DNA of 64,000 nt from assembly GCA_020634455.1 (NCBI GenBank), contig JACKBQ010000001.1:4092001-4156000 (forward strand). Reading direction: 5' to 3'. This document shows positions 1 to 9,482 of the stretch, piece after piece. Both the position numbers and the translations under genes were made by a program. The notes under the pieces are model-generated. The model saw nothing but the letters and a program-made list of their open reading frames with translations, had not been told where the DNA came from and did not search any database. Each line of letters starts with the position of its first letter. The first letter of the stretch is position 1. This DNA comes from Ardenticatenaceae bacterium (GTDB lineage: Bacteria > Chloroflexota > Anaerolineae > Promineifilales > Promineifilaceae).

Positions 1-3000
1 CTGGTGAGCCTCGTTATTTTTGCCCTGATTCCCCAACCACCCATTACGGCATCGGAATATTTACCAGGGCGGATCACGGCAATCATTACGGCCGTATTTT
101 TCCTCATTGCGCTCATTGGCTACCTGCACAAACGAGAATGGCAGCACGACACCTTTGAAAACTGGTTGGTCATTGCGCTGGTCATCAACGTGGTAGCGCA
201 AGGTTTATTTATGTATTTCGCTCGTGCGCCGTTTGATGGGTTATTTGATACGGCCGTCCTGCTCAAACAGGTTGGTTATTTGTGTGTTTTGATTGGCCTG
301 CTTACCAGCATGTACACCATCTTCAAAGACGCTGAACAAGCCGCCGAAAGCCATCGCAGTGCCAACGAAGCCCTTCAGCGCGAAATTATCGAACGAAAAC
401 GCGCCGAAGCTGCCGAACAAGAACATCGAAATCTGGCAGAAGCCCTGCGGCAGGTCGGTTTGGCTCTCAACTCCACCCTCGATTTTGACCTGCTGCTCAA
501 TAATTTTTTGGATCAAATTGACCCTGTATTGCGTTACGATACTGCCAACATCATGTTGGTGCATGGTAGCGAGATTGAAATTGTGGTAACGCGTGGCTAC
601 GACCTCAGCAAAGAACTGCGCCAGCCACGCCACTTCGACATTCAGTCTCGGCCCAGCTTGCTGAAAATTGTAGAAACGGCCGAACCCCTCATTGTGCCCG
701 ACACTTACGAAGCTGGAGAGCTTTGGGTAGATGCCGAACTGTCGCCCCATGTACGCTCTTGGGCCGGCGCACCCATCATTGTTGAGGGTAAAGTTGTGGC
801 CTTTTTGGCCCTCAACTACAGCGAACCCGGTTTTTACCAACCAGAAAATGCCGCCCGGCTAAAAGATTTTGCTGTACAAGCTGCTATCGCCTTTGAAAAC
901 GCCAACCTGTACCAGCAGCTGCAAAAACGTGTGGCCGAGCTGACCACCCTCAACCGCATCAGTCAAGCTATCACCTCAACGCTAGACCTAACCGAAACGC
1001 TCACAATCATCACCCAAAATACCACCCAACTCCTTAATGTAGATGCTGCCTCCGTGGTTTTACACGACAAAGAAGCGAATGATCTCTGGTTTGCCGCCGC
1101 CTCTGGTGAGGCGTCGGAGTTCGTGCAGGGTAAACGTTTGGAGTTGGGGCAGGGTATTCTGGGCTGGGTAGCCCAAACTGGCGAACCTTTGCTGGTTCCA
1201 GACACCTCTACCGATCCGCGCCATTTTGGTGATTTTGATGCCGAGTCTGGCTTTCAAGCTCGATCCATTTTATGCGTGCCCTTGCTGGTAAAAGAGCAGC
1301 CCATCGGGGCGATTGAAGCAATCAACAAGGAAAATGGCACCTTCGATGAAGAAGATCTGCGGTTGCTCACCCGCCTGGCGGTGCCTGGAGCCACGGCCAT
1401 CGAAAATGCGCAGCTATTTGCGCAATCGCAGCAAGAAATTACAGAACGTAAGCGAGCTGAATCGGCGCTGGAGGCAGAGCGGGCGCAGCTGGCTCGGCGT
1501 GTGGAAGAGCGCACGGCCGATTTGCGTACCGCCAACGCCGAATTAGCCCGTGCTGCCCGCATGAAAGATGAATTCCTGGCCAGTGTTAGTCACGAGCTGC
1601 GCACACCGCTAAATGCTGTGTTGGGCATTTCTGAAGCGCTGCAAGAGGGCGTTTTTGGCGAGATGAACGAGAAGCAAATTAGTTCTCTACGCAGCATTGA
1701 AGAAAGCGGCCGTCATCTGCTAGAGCTGATCAACGACATTTTAGACTTATCCAAGGTAGAGGCAGGTAAGTTAGAACTAGAACTGGCACCGATGCCAGTA
1801 GAGGCGGTTTGCCAGGCCAGCTTGCGCATGGTGAAGCAAAACGCCCACAAAAAACGGCTGCGTATTCATTCTTCCTATGACAGCGCTGTGACGACGGTGG
1901 TTGCCGACGAGCGCCGTGTGAAGCAAGTACTGGTCAATTTGTTGAGCAATGCTGTCAAATTTACCCCTGAAGGTGGTGAAATCGGGCTGGAGGTGGCAGG
2001 CGATGAAGAGGCTCATGCGGTGTCCTTCACAATTTGGGACACGGGCATTGGCATTGCTGAAGAGCATTTAGCGCAGTTGTTTCAGCCTTTTGTACAGTTA
2101 GACAGCCGCCTGTCGCGGGAGTATGCCGGTACCGGGTTGGGGTTATCACTGGTGTTGCGCATGGTGGAATTGCATGGTGGCAGCGTTTCGGTGCAAAGTG
2201 ATGTGGGTCAGGGTAGTCGGTTTACCGTTTCGTTTCCGTGGCATCCGGTGGATGAGGAGCCGGAGCAGTTCGGCGGTGCCGATCTGTTGGATGCGCCGCC
2301 TTACATGGCCCCCTGGCATTCTGTGGTGATTGTTGAAGATTCGCCCTCTGCCCAGGCGCAGTTAAAGCGGTATTTTGATGGCAGCGGGGGGCAAGTGCGT
2401 TTATTTGGCAATGGGCAAGATGCGCTAGCCGCAATTGTGGCGGAACCGCCCGATTTGATTGTGTTGGATCTGTTTTTGCCCGATGGTTCTGGTTTGGCGC
2501 TGCTGCAAAAGGTTCGGGCAGATGGGCAAACTGCACAAGTGCCAATTTTGGTGGTGTCTGTGCTGGATGATCAGGCGCAAATTATGGCTGCTGGCGCGGA
2601 TTATTGTTTGGTAAAACCATTTTCACGAGCGCAATTGCACATGGCGTTGCAGGCGGTGGCGGTTAAGCGGAATGGATTTGTTCGGCAGGACACGGCCGTT
2701 TCGCACCCCCTCATTTTGCTTGCCGAAGATCATGAAGCGAACATCAATACCTTCTCCAGCTATCTTATTGCCAAGGGGTTTGACCTGATTTTGGCCCGTA
2801 ACGGACTGGAGGCAGTGGCCCGCGCCGAAGCGGATAAGCCAGACCTGATTCTGATGGATATACAAATGCCGCAAATGAACGGCCTGGATGCGATTCGGCA
2901 AATTCGGCATCATGTGGATACGGCCGTTGCCCACATTCCTATCGTGGCTGTAACGGCTTTGGCGATGCCCGGCGACAAGGAAGCGTGCCTGGATGCAGGC

Positions 3001-3102
3001 GCTAATGGATATTTAAGCAAGCCAATTAGTCTGCGGCGTCTTGTAGACACTATTCACGACCAACTGGCCCGTACCGGGCAAAAAAGTGTTGCGTCGGTAT
3101 AA
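1..3102 (+). CDS. Hybrid sensor histidine kinase, GAF-GAF-HisKA-HATPase-REC-REC (5' end probably outside window)
   Basis: A large membrane-bound hybrid kinase that should autophosphorylate on His and pass phosphate through two receiver domains. About three hydrophobic helices lie in residues 20-105, then a coiled coil (110-145) and two GAF domains (about 145-300 and 310-465). The H-box SHELRTP is near residue 530, the N-box LLSNAVKF near 645, and G-boxes DTGIGI and GTGLGLSL at about 680-712. Two REC domains (about 773-890 and 900-1020) have phospho-Asp sites in LDLFLPDG and MDIQMPQMNG. A GTG at position 4 could start the gene, but the reading frame is open to the window edge and only three helices are visible, so an upstream start with a larger membrane sensor is likely. 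The next kinase gene starts 8 bases downstream, suggesting co-transcription. The ligand is unknown. Confidence 0.93.
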   Translation: MVSLVIFALIPQPPITASEYLPGRITAIITAVFFLIALIGYLHKREWQHDTFENWLVIALVINVVAQGLFMYFARAPFDGLFDTAVLLKQVGYLCVLIGLLTSMYTIFKDAEQAAESHRSANEALQREIIERKRAEAAEQEHRNLAEALRQVGLALNSTLDFDLLLNNFLDQIDPVLRYDTANIMLVHGSEIEIVVTRGYDLSKELRQPRHFDIQSRPSLLKIVETAEPLIVPDTYEAGELWVDAELSPHVRSWAGAPIIVEGKVVAFLALNYSEPGFYQPENAARLKDFAVQAAIAFENANLYQQLQKRVAELTTLNRISQAITSTLDLTETLTIITQNTTQLLNVDAASVVLHDKEANDLWFAAASGEASEFVQGKRLELGQGILGWVAQTGEPLLVPDTSTDPRHFGDFDAESGFQARSILCVPLLVKEQPIGAIEAINKENGTFDEEDLRLLTRLAVPGATAIENAQLFAQSQQEITERKRAESALEAERAQLARRVEERTADLRTANAELARAARMKDEFLASVSHELRTPLNAVLGISEALQEGVFGEMNEKQISSLRSIEESGRHLLELINDILDLSKVEAGKLELELAPMPVEAVCQASLRMVKQNAHKKRLRIHSSYDSAVTTVVADERRVKQVLVNLLSNAVKFTPEGGEIGLEVAGDEEAHAVSFTIWDTGIGIAEEHLAQLFQPFVQLDSRLSREYAGTGLGLSLVLRMVELHGGSVSVQSDVGQGSRFTVSFPWHPVDEEPEQFGGADLLDAPPYMAPWHSVVIVEDSPSAQAQLKRYFDGSGGQVRLFGNGQDALAAIVAEPPDLIVLDLFLPDGSGLALLQKVRADGQTAQVPILVVSVLDDQAQIMAAGADYCLVKPFSRAQLHMALQAVAVKRNGFVRQDTAVSHPLILLAEDHEANINTFSSYLIAKGFDLILARNGLEAVARAEADKPDLILMDIQMPQMNGLDAIRQIRHHVDTAVAHIPIVAVTALAMPGDKEACLDAGANGYLSKPISLRRLVDTIHDQLARTGQKSVASV

Positions 3103-3110
3103 TTTGAACT

Positions 3111-4202
3111 ATGAACAGAAACCCTCAAATATTAATTGTTGACGACGAGCCGTATGCGCGGCAAGCCATTGAAATGTTGCTCATGAAAGAGTCTTATGAG
3201 CTGTTGTTTGCTGAGGATGCGCACGAAGCGTTAGCACAGCTGGACGATGAAATTCCGGATGTGATTTTGTCTGACGTGATGATGCCCAATATGGACGGTT
3301 TTGAGCTGTGCCAGCGCATCAAGCGAAACCCCAAATGGAGCCATGTGCCCATCATTTTGGTGACGGCTCTGGACAGCAAGCAGGATTTAGCCAGGGGTTT
3401 GGAAGCTGGCGCAGACGATTTTTTGCACAAGCCGATCAATGGGCTGGAGCTGCGTGCCCGCGTGCGCTCTATGCTGCGCATTAAGCTGCGGCACGATGAG
3501 CTACAGGCGGCGCTGCAAATGCGCCAGGATTTGGCCAATATGATTGTCCACGACATCCGCAGCCCGCTTTCTACCATTTTGATTTACTGCGATTTGCTGG
3601 AATCGGAAATGGGAGGCAATGTGCCCACGCTGGAAACGATTCGGGGTGAGGCAAACCGGCTGAGCTCGTTCCTCACAGATATGCTGATGATGGCCAAGAT
3701 GGAACACGGCCGTTTGATGCTGAGTCAATCGCTGGTGGACGTGAATGAGCTGGCAACGGCCGTACGCGACAGCTACGAACAAATGGCACGTCTGAAAGAG
3801 ATTACGATTGACCTGGATTTGCCAGAGAAGAGCGAGAAACTGTCGCTGGATGCAAATTTGTGGCGGCGTGTGCTCGATAATCTGGTCTCAAACGCGGTTA
3901 AATTTTCGCCAACTGGCGGCAACATCACCTTGCGGCTTCGTTACGATGGGCCTGGCGTGGCCAGCAGCAACGGCAGCTCGCCGCATCTCAATTTGCAAGT
4001 GGTGGATGAAGGGCCAGGCATCGCCCCGGAACATTTCGAGACGATTTTTGACAAGTTTCAAATTGTGGCTACCGGGCGGCGGGATGTGAAGCAGGTGGGG
4101 TTAGGGTTGGCGTTTTGCAAGATGGTGGTAGAGGCTCATAACGGCCGTATCTTTGTTGCCGCCAATAAACCACGCGGCTCCGTATTCACCGTTGAGCTGT
4201 AA
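3111..4202 (+). CDS. Response regulator-histidine kinase hybrid (REC-HisKA-HATPase)
   Basis: A cytoplasmic 363-residue protein with an N-terminal receiver domain (residues 1-125; acidic pair DDE, phospho-Asp in LSDVMMPNMDG, Lys in LHKPING) followed by a kinase core. The phosphoacceptor is His147 in MIVHDIRSP; the ATPase part shows the N-box LVSNAVKF and the G-box GLGLAFCK near the C-terminus. There are no membrane helices or DNA-binding domain, so it probably receives phosphate from the upstream kinase and controls its own kinase output. It lies 8 bases after that gene. A close paralogue with the same architecture lies at 13497-14606, and the C-terminal blocks of the two are nearly identical (GLGLAFCKMVVEAHNGRI). 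The two therefore look like duplicates placed on either side of the archaellum operon. Confidence 0.93.
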   Translation: MNRNPQILIVDDEPYARQAIEMLLMKESYELLFAEDAHEALAQLDDEIPDVILSDVMMPNMDGFELCQRIKRNPKWSHVPIILVTALDSKQDLARGLEAGADDFLHKPINGLELRARVRSMLRIKLRHDELQAALQMRQDLANMIVHDIRSPLSTILIYCDLLESEMGGNVPTLETIRGEANRLSSFLTDMLMMAKMEHGRLMLSQSLVDVNELATAVRDSYEQMARLKEITIDLDLPEKSEKLSLDANLWRRVLDNLVSNAVKFSPTGGNITLRLRYDGPGVASSNGSSPHLNLQVVDEGPGIAPEHFETIFDKFQIVATGRRDVKQVGLGLAFCKMVVEAHNGRIFVAANKPRGSVFTVEL

Positions 4203-4304
4203 AATTCTCTAAGTTTGTAAATGAGTAGGTGCAGATGAACGCAGTTGGATGCTGATTTAACTAACTCTTGATCGGCGGAATCTGCATTTTTCTGCGCTCT
4301 GTTT

Positions 4305-4928
4305 TTAAAATAAAGAAGTCAGAAACGGCAGCGGATTGTAAAGCAAGGCCACAATGCCCCCCAGGCAGAGGAATGGCCCGTAGGGAATCTGCTTCTTTTT
4401 GTTTTTGTCGGAGCCGATGAGCAGAAAAACGGCCGTACCGCCCCCCACCAATCCCCCAGCCAGTAATGCCCAGAACAGATAAGGTAAACCAAACAAAGCC
4501 CCAATGAAAGCGGCGAGCTTCACATCCCCGCCGCCTAAACCGCCGGGAGAGATAGCCCGCACCAGGGCAAATAGCAAAAAAGCGGCGGCGCTGCCTGCCA
4601 ATGCCCACCAACTACCCGTCGTGAGCGGCACAAACTGGTAAAGCAGCATCGCTGCCACAGCGGGCAAAATTAAAACGTTTGGGACCAGTCTGTGCTTCAA
4701 ATCAATAGCCGCAATGAGCAAAAAGAAGCTGACGAGCGTAGCTAAAAAGGCAAAATTGCCGCTGAATCCCAAACGTTGCCACAGGATGGCAAAGAGTACG
4801 GCCGTACTGCCCACCAGCACCCCTGCAATCCAGCTTGTTGCTTGGAATGTGCTTTGCTTGGGCCAGCGGTCGCTTAGCCAATGCAGCCCCCAGCCGACGA
4901 ATGCGCCGAGGAAAACGGCCGTTATCAT
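4305..4928 (-). CDS. Type IV prepilin / archaellin peptidase (A24 family, ArlK/PibD/TadV-like)
   Basis: An integral membrane aspartyl protease expected to cut the class III signal peptide of the archaellin and pilin-like proteins of this operon. The two catalytic aspartates are visible: Asp76 in AAIDLKHR and Asp135 in the GGGD motif (GxGD family). It has about six hydrophobic segments over 207 residues. It lacks the N-terminal methyltransferase half with Cys pairs found in bacterial PilD, so it matches the short forms used by archaea (FlaK/PibD) and Tad systems (TadV/CpaA). It is the last gene of the archaellum operon, and its start overlaps the stop of the preceding gene by 4 bases. I see the peptidase motifs directly; the substrate is inferred from context. 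Confidence 0.9.
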   Translation of the reverse strand: MITAVFLGAFVGWGLHWLSDRWPKQSTFQATSWIAGVLVGSTAVLFAILWQRLGFSGNFAFLATLVSFFLLIAAIDLKHRLVPNVLILPAVAAMLLYQFVPLTTGSWWALAGSAAAFLLFALVRAISPGGLGGGDVKLAAFIGALFGLPYLFWALLAGGLVGGGTAVFLLIGSDKNKKKQIPYGPFLCLGGIVALLYNPLPFLTSLF

Positions 4929-5482
4929 TGTTCCATCTCCAGCGCAGGTTGGGGAATGTGCTCATTGAGTCGGTCAGCTACCTCACGCAGATGCGCCAGT
5001 AACTCAGCCATCGGCACATCATCCAGACTGTCACGCAGCGCCTGCACATGAGGGTCTACGATGATGTCATTTTGGAACAGATCTGCCAGTTTGCTGTTGA
5101 CCTCAACGCCTGTGAATTCTGGCGGTTCTACCTGTTCAGCTTCTTCAGCACCCTTTGCGATTGCGGTCAGCGGATTAACGGCCGTTTCCGAGTCTGGTTC
5201 TTCAATAACTGCCAGCGGTTTAGAATCCAGGTCGGTTTCCGCCAGATCGGCCAACGAAGCAACGACCGCTTCCAATCCCTGAGACAAGGTTTCGGCTGGG
5301 GCAGTCGTGGTCGCTTTGAGCCGCTGCGCCTTTATAGCGGCGGCAGCCCTTTTGCGGCGATGTTTGGTGATAATGTTGAGGAAAACGGCCGTTACCAAAA
5401 CCAATATTCCCAGCACAAAGCTCCACAACACCAGCGGCTGGCTGATAAAAAGCGAAAACATTGAACCATCAGGTAGGGACAT
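4925..5482 (-). CDS. Unknown one-helix membrane protein inside the archaellum operon
   Basis: A protein of 185 residues that I do not recognise. It has one strong transmembrane helix (about residues 16-38, ending in a basic stop-transfer patch KHRRKRAAAA), then an acidic, probably partly disordered cytoplasmic tail. The tail ends in a more structured region (about 130-180) with the look of a short helical bundle (LRDSLDDVP, LLAHLREVADRLNEHI). An AGAGGT-like ribosome site about 5 bases upstream supports the ATG at 5482. It lies 14 bases after arlJ and overlaps the peptidase gene by 4 bases, so it is translated with the archaellum machinery. Its topology (N-terminal anchor, soluble helical part) recalls motor scaffold proteins such as ArlX only in outline; I see no sequence similarity that would justify that name. 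Confidence 0.85.
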   Translation of the reverse strand: MSLPDGSMFSLFISQPLVLWSFVLGILVLVTAVFLNIITKHRRKRAAAAIKAQRLKATTTAPAETLSQGLEAVVASLADLAETDLDSKPLAVIEEPDSETAVNPLTAIAKGAEEAEQVEPPEFTGVEVNSKLADLFQNDIIVDPHVQALRDSLDDVPMAELLAHLREVADRLNEHIPQPALEMEQ

Positions 5483-5496
5483 ACCGGAACCTCTTT

Positions 5497-7008
5497 TTAC
5501 AGTGTAAGCAGATTAGCTACCGCAGGCGGCACCAAAATAAAGCTGATCCCCGACACTATCAGCAAAACGGATAAGTAAAGTGACGTTTTCACCATGTGTT
5601 CCCCATCCGTCACCGAAATGGCAACCGCGTTGATGAGTGCCAGAGCGATGACCATGCCCACCGTTACTGTCTGCAAGAAGCCCAGCTCTGGCGTACCAAA
5701 TGTGGGCAGCGGCATGGAAGCTGATCCGACTGCTTCTGTGGCCGCCGCCATGGATGTTTCAATAACAATGGAGAAGCTGCGAATCACTTCCAAAATCACA
5801 ATCATCAGCGTAGCCAGTACGCCGTGCATCACAATGGTTAACGAGGTGAAAGTAGAGGAAACAACCACGCGCTTGGCCCGCAGCGTGTTGGTTAGCGCCG
5901 CGTATTGCGCCGCAAACAGACCCACCGTATCGGCCGCACCACCCAATCCAACGGCATCATGAAAAATGGTGGTGGTTTCGGTGATAAGGCGGCTGCCGCA
6001 TTCCTGAGCAAATCGTTGCCAACACAGGCCGGGTTCAATAGAAGCCCGCAACCGTGCTTTTAACCGTTCTAAATCGGGCTGGATGGTGGGAAACGAGCTG
6101 ATGTCCAGTCGATCCAGCGATTCGCCAATGGTGGTGCCGGTGGTGGTGGCAAAACCGCCCAGTGCCCGCAAAAACGAGCCAATCTCTCTGTCTTTATTGG
6201 CGGCTTCGCGCCCGGCCAAAAAGCTAGTAATGCCTGCTGGCAGCAGCGCAACCCCGGCAGCAATCACCGTCGGGCCAAGGGGCACGCCCAGCAGACCCAT
6301 CGGCACGCATAAGCCGATGGCTCCAGCCAGGCCCAGAAAAGCCAGCTTGCGGGCCAGCTTTTGCAGACGCGGCCCCACACCTTCTTCGGCGAAGAGGGCG
6401 CGCTGTTCCGTGGGGGCCGAGCGGGAGAGAATCCACGCCCCGCCGCCGGAGGTGATGAGGCTCACCATCACCAGACCACCAACGGAGGAGGAGTCAATCG
6501 GGTAAATCAGCACGGAAATCAGGTTCACGATGATGATGAGGGCGGATGAGATGACCATGGCTGCGTAGCCATCGGTCCATTTTTTGAGCGATTCCAGATC
6601 GCGTTCGTACTCTTTTTCGTAGGCGCGGGTTTGTAGTTCGGCTTCTTCCGCTAAAAAGACGGATTCTGGCTGTCCGGCGGCTAATGAGTCGGCCATGCGC
6701 AGCAACAGACTCTTCATCACCTCGGACTTGGTGTTTTGCCCCACAATTTTGCATGATTCGGAGTAGTCGTAGCCCAGGCGTTGGGAGAGGAGGTGGATGC
6801 GCTGGAAGTAAGCGGCCGTTTTCCGAGGTAGTTCCGAAGCTAACTGAAAAATTCGTCGCCGCTCAATTTGGGCAGCGGCCGTGGCCGACATGTAGATGAG
6901 CTGGTAGAACAAATCATAGCCCGTTACTTCAACTAGCCTGGTCTTTTTCACCTTTTTCCTGGCTGATTTTTGTTTTGCGTTGGTTTTTGGTGTGGAAACG
7001 GCCGTCAT
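5497..7008 (-). CDS. arlJ: Archaellum membrane platform protein ArlJ (FlaJ-like, T2SSF family)
   Basis: The polytopic inner-membrane core on which the ArlI ATPase acts to assemble and rotate the archaellum. It has 503 residues: a basic N-terminal tail (1-25), a cytoplasmic T2SSF-like domain (about 50-140), helices at about 145-195, a long helical pair around 225-265, a second cytoplasmic T2SSF domain (about 275-365) and three C-terminal helices (about 375-400, 440-465, 475-500). At about 500 residues, with two T2SSF units in one chain, it matches archaeal FlaJ rather than TadB or TadC (each about 300). It follows arlI after 55 bases and precedes the unknown membrane protein by 14. An ACGGCCGT copy lies within the first codons. 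Confidence 0.88.
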   Translation of the reverse strand: MTAVSTPKTNAKQKSARKKVKKTRLVEVTGYDLFYQLIYMSATAAAQIERRRIFQLASELPRKTAAYFQRIHLLSQRLGYDYSESCKIVGQNTKSEVMKSLLLRMADSLAAGQPESVFLAEEAELQTRAYEKEYERDLESLKKWTDGYAAMVISSALIIIVNLISVLIYPIDSSSVGGLVMVSLITSGGGAWILSRSAPTEQRALFAEEGVGPRLQKLARKLAFLGLAGAIGLCVPMGLLGVPLGPTVIAAGVALLPAGITSFLAGREAANKDREIGSFLRALGGFATTTGTTIGESLDRLDISSFPTIQPDLERLKARLRASIEPGLCWQRFAQECGSRLITETTTIFHDAVGLGGAADTVGLFAAQYAALTNTLRAKRVVVSSTFTSLTIVMHGVLATLMIVILEVIRSFSIVIETSMAAATEAVGSASMPLPTFGTPELGFLQTVTVGMVIALALINAVAISVTDGEHMVKTSLYLSVLLIVSGISFILVPPAVANLLTL

Positions 7009-7027
7009 CGTTTTAGTCCTTCAATTT

Positions 7028-7067
7028 ACCCTCACCCCAGCCCTCTCCCTCTCAGGGGGAGGGTTAG
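7028..7067. repeat. Dispersed CCCTCACCCCAGCCC-type hairpin repeat
   Basis: A C-rich run followed by a G-rich arm (CCCTCTCCC ... GGGGGAGGG) fills most of the arlI-arlJ gap and covers the arlI stop codon. Short elements starting CCCTCACCCC and folding like this are scattered through many bacterial genomes. Here it may also act as an mRNA hairpin between the two genes. Confidence 0.6.
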
Positions 7068-8755
7068 TCTATCAACCCTTGCCGTCGGGCTTCGGTCATC
7101 AATTGGAACAGCTCTTTGAACCCTTCAATATTTTGCCCTTTGAGCTTCTCCAGAATGCGGGCGCGTTTGTTCAGGTCATCGTAAATTTTGCGCTTGTTCA
7201 TTTCTGTGTAGCCGCGCATCCGGGCGATTTTTTCTTCAAGCAAAAAGCTGTTCATGTAGGCGGGAAACTCAAACGTGTCGTTGTCTGGTCGCCAGCGAAA
7301 GGCGGTGACAAACGAGAAGCTGTTACTGTTTGGGTCGTAATCCACAATCTCGTTGATGCTGAGGATGCGGCGCAGCAGCCCGCCATTTGGCCCGCGCACG
7401 GCCATCTGAATCACCACCAAATCGAGGTTGGGGATGTACGTTTTGGGTACGTCAATGGGATTGCCAGTGAGCCGCTGGATCAACTTTTCCACAGACGAGG
7501 CGTGGAAGGTGGCCATGACGCCGTGGCCGGTTTGCATGGCCTGGAAGGCAATATTACCTTCCACCCCGCGAATTTCACCGATGAGAATGCGGTCTGGGCG
7601 CTGCCGCAGGGCGGCCTTCAGCAGGTCGAACATGTCTACGCTGGCCCCGGTTTTGCCTGCGCCCATGTGCTTGACCACTTCGCGTAGCCAGTTCTCCTGT
7701 GGCACTTGCAGCTCTGGCGTGTCTTCGATGCTCACTACTTTTGCGTCTGGCTTGATGAAGGTGGTGAGGGCATTGAGCAGCGTGGTTTTGCCGGACGCGG
7801 TTTCACCGGAGACAAAGAGGTTCAGGTCGTCCTCGATCGCCATCCAGAGGTAAGCGGCCATCATGGAATTGATGCTGCCAAATTCGATGAGCTTGAGGAT
7901 ATTGAGCGGCTCTTCGGCAAATTTACGGATGGTGAAGTTGCTGCCGCGCTTGGTGATGTCACGGCCGTATACAATATTGATGCGTGAGCCATCGGGCAAA
8001 ACTGCGTCTACAATGGGGTTGCGCAGGGTAACGGGCTGTTTGATGCGCTCACCTAACCAGACGACAAAGGCGTCCAGCTCGTCGTGTGAGGTGAAAACGA
8101 TGCTGGTTTTGAGGCTCTTGAAGATTTTGTGCTCCAAAAAGATGCTGCCCAGGCCGCTGCACGAAATGTCCTCGATGTACGGGTCGCCCAGCAGCGGGTC
8201 TAGTGCGCCCACGCCCACTTTGTCGCGCAGGGTGGTGTAGCGGATGGCTTCCAGCTCTGCCTTTGTAACGTGGATTTTTTTGGACTTGCGTTTGTGAGAC
8301 GGCCGTTCCGCTGTCAAAATCTTGTCCAGGCTGTCCAAAAACACCTGCCCCCGATCATCGGCTTCCGCCTGACCAATCTCTTCCGCCATTTCCAGCAGTT
8401 TTAGCTCAATGTCCCTCTCCAGCCCGTTCAGGTGAATGCCCAACGTTGGCTCGATGACAATGTAGAAATCCCGTTCGCTCAGCTCATCCGGGTAAATATG
8501 GACGAAGATGCCATTCTTGACAGGGTAGATCAGGTTGCGCCGCGCCAGCTTGCCTAGCGAGCGCTCTAGCTTGGGGTAGTAAGCTGGAATCCCAATCTCG
8601 TTGACCGGCAGGGCGTTGAGGTAGGCGGCCAGGTATGCTTTTTCCTGGGCCGCTTCGCGCAGTTCCTGAGGAAAACCTGGCAAGAAGGGCGTTCCCTTTT
8701 TAGCGGGCCGGTAATGGATGGCTTCTTGAGCAAATGGAATTACAAGTTCTGGCAT
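7064..8755 (-). CDS. arlI: Archaellum motor ATPase ArlI (FlaI-like, secretion ATPase family)
   Basis: The hexameric ATPase that powers filament assembly and rotation in archaella. It has 563 residues. An N-terminal domain of about 250 residues is followed by the catalytic domain: Walker A GETASGKTT (about 314-322), Asp box SIEDTPEL, Walker B RILIGEIRG (about 387-395) and His box GHGVMATFHASS (about 405-416). The stretch between is very like archaeal FlaI, including IEDISCSG, TIRKF and VSIEDTPELQ. A C-terminal extension follows the core (about 470-563). It lies 3 bases after arlH, so the two are translationally tied. The related TadA and PilT families share the core, but the FlaI-type N-domain and the arlH neighbour favour ArlI. 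Confidence 0.92.
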   Translation of the reverse strand: MPELVIPFAQEAIHYRPAKKGTPFLPGFPQELREAAQEKAYLAAYLNALPVNEIGIPAYYPKLERSLGKLARRNLIYPVKNGIFVHIYPDELSERDFYIVIEPTLGIHLNGLERDIELKLLEMAEEIGQAEADDRGQVFLDSLDKILTAERPSHKRKSKKIHVTKAELEAIRYTTLRDKVGVGALDPLLGDPYIEDISCSGLGSIFLEHKIFKSLKTSIVFTSHDELDAFVVWLGERIKQPVTLRNPIVDAVLPDGSRINIVYGRDITKRGSNFTIRKFAEEPLNILKLIEFGSINSMMAAYLWMAIEDDLNLFVSGETASGKTTLLNALTTFIKPDAKVVSIEDTPELQVPQENWLREVVKHMGAGKTGASVDMFDLLKAALRQRPDRILIGEIRGVEGNIAFQAMQTGHGVMATFHASSVEKLIQRLTGNPIDVPKTYIPNLDLVVIQMAVRGPNGGLLRRILSINEIVDYDPNSNSFSFVTAFRWRPDNDTFEFPAYMNSFLLEEKIARMRGYTEMNKRKIYDDLNKRARILEKLKGQNIEGFKELFQLMTEARRQGLID

Positions 8756-8758
8756 GTC

Positions 8759-9460
8759 TTATCCGTTGGCTTTGCTGATGGGGATGATGCGCATCCCAAT
8801 GCCGGGTTCAATCTCGAAGCTGATGATGTTGCCGGTGTTTTTGCTGGCTCCGCGAATCTTGGCCACTTCCATGATTTTGACGAGCTTGCTGCCTGCGTTT
8901 TCAGTGCGCAAGCGCAGGTGGGCATCGCACACGGCCTGAATGCGAATGAGCAAATCGCGGTCTATGGCGTGCGAGTGCATGATGGTGATCACCGTGGTGC
9001 CGTCGGAACAGAGTCGTTTGCTTTGCTCGAAATAACCTAAAACGGCCGAAACTGGCGATCCTACAATGCACGGTGTGAGGGCATCCACAAAAATGAAATC
9101 ACTGTGCCGGGATTCTTGCTGGATGGCGGTTAGCAAATCATCCAGGGCTTCGCCTTTGGATTGCGACACTTCGATGGGAAAGACGCGCAACCGCCCCAGC
9201 AGCAGGTAGGTTTGCACGTCAATGTTCAGGCTTTGCATTTGCCGCATCAGGCTTTTAACGGTGTTTTCGCTGGTGAAAAGGGAGATGGTGAAGCCGTTGC
9301 GTAGCGATCCCCACAAAAGCTGCTGGGAAAAGACCGATTTACCTGAGTGAGAACCACCCTCGATCAGAGATAGGGAGCCGATGGGTATGCCGCCGCCGAT
9401 TTTGTCGTCTAGCTCGGTGCTGCCGGTGGAGACTACATTTTTGGTTTTTACGAGTTCCAT
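8759..9460 (-). CDS. arlH: Archaellum ATP-binding protein ArlH (FlaH-like, KaiC/RecA superfamily)
   Basis: A RecA/KaiC-fold protein that in archaea binds ATP, caps the ArlI hexamer and is needed for archaellum assembly. It has 233 residues, with Walker A GGSHSGKS at 35-42 and a Walker B-like strand FIFVDALTP near 135-143. The N-terminal STGSTELDDKIGGGIP matches the KaiC-like entry motif. This gene type does not occur in Tad, type II or bacterial type IV pilus loci, so it is the strongest single marker that the operon is an archaellum. Its Walker B carries Asp without an adjacent Glu, in line with the weak or absent ATPase activity described for FlaH. It is followed 3 bases later by arlI. Confidence 0.92.
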   Translation of the reverse strand: MELVKTKNVVSTGSTELDDKIGGGIPIGSLSLIEGGSHSGKSVFSQQLLWGSLRNGFTISLFTSENTVKSLMRQMQSLNIDVQTYLLLGRLRVFPIEVSQSKGEALDDLLTAIQQESRHSDFIFVDALTPCIVGSPVSAVLGYFEQSKRLCSDGTTVITIMHSHAIDRDLLIRIQAVCDAHLRLRTENAGSKLVKIMEVAKIRGASKNTGNIISFEIEPGIGMRIIPISKANG

Positions 9461-9482
9461 AATTTTTCTTGTTGATAAACTT

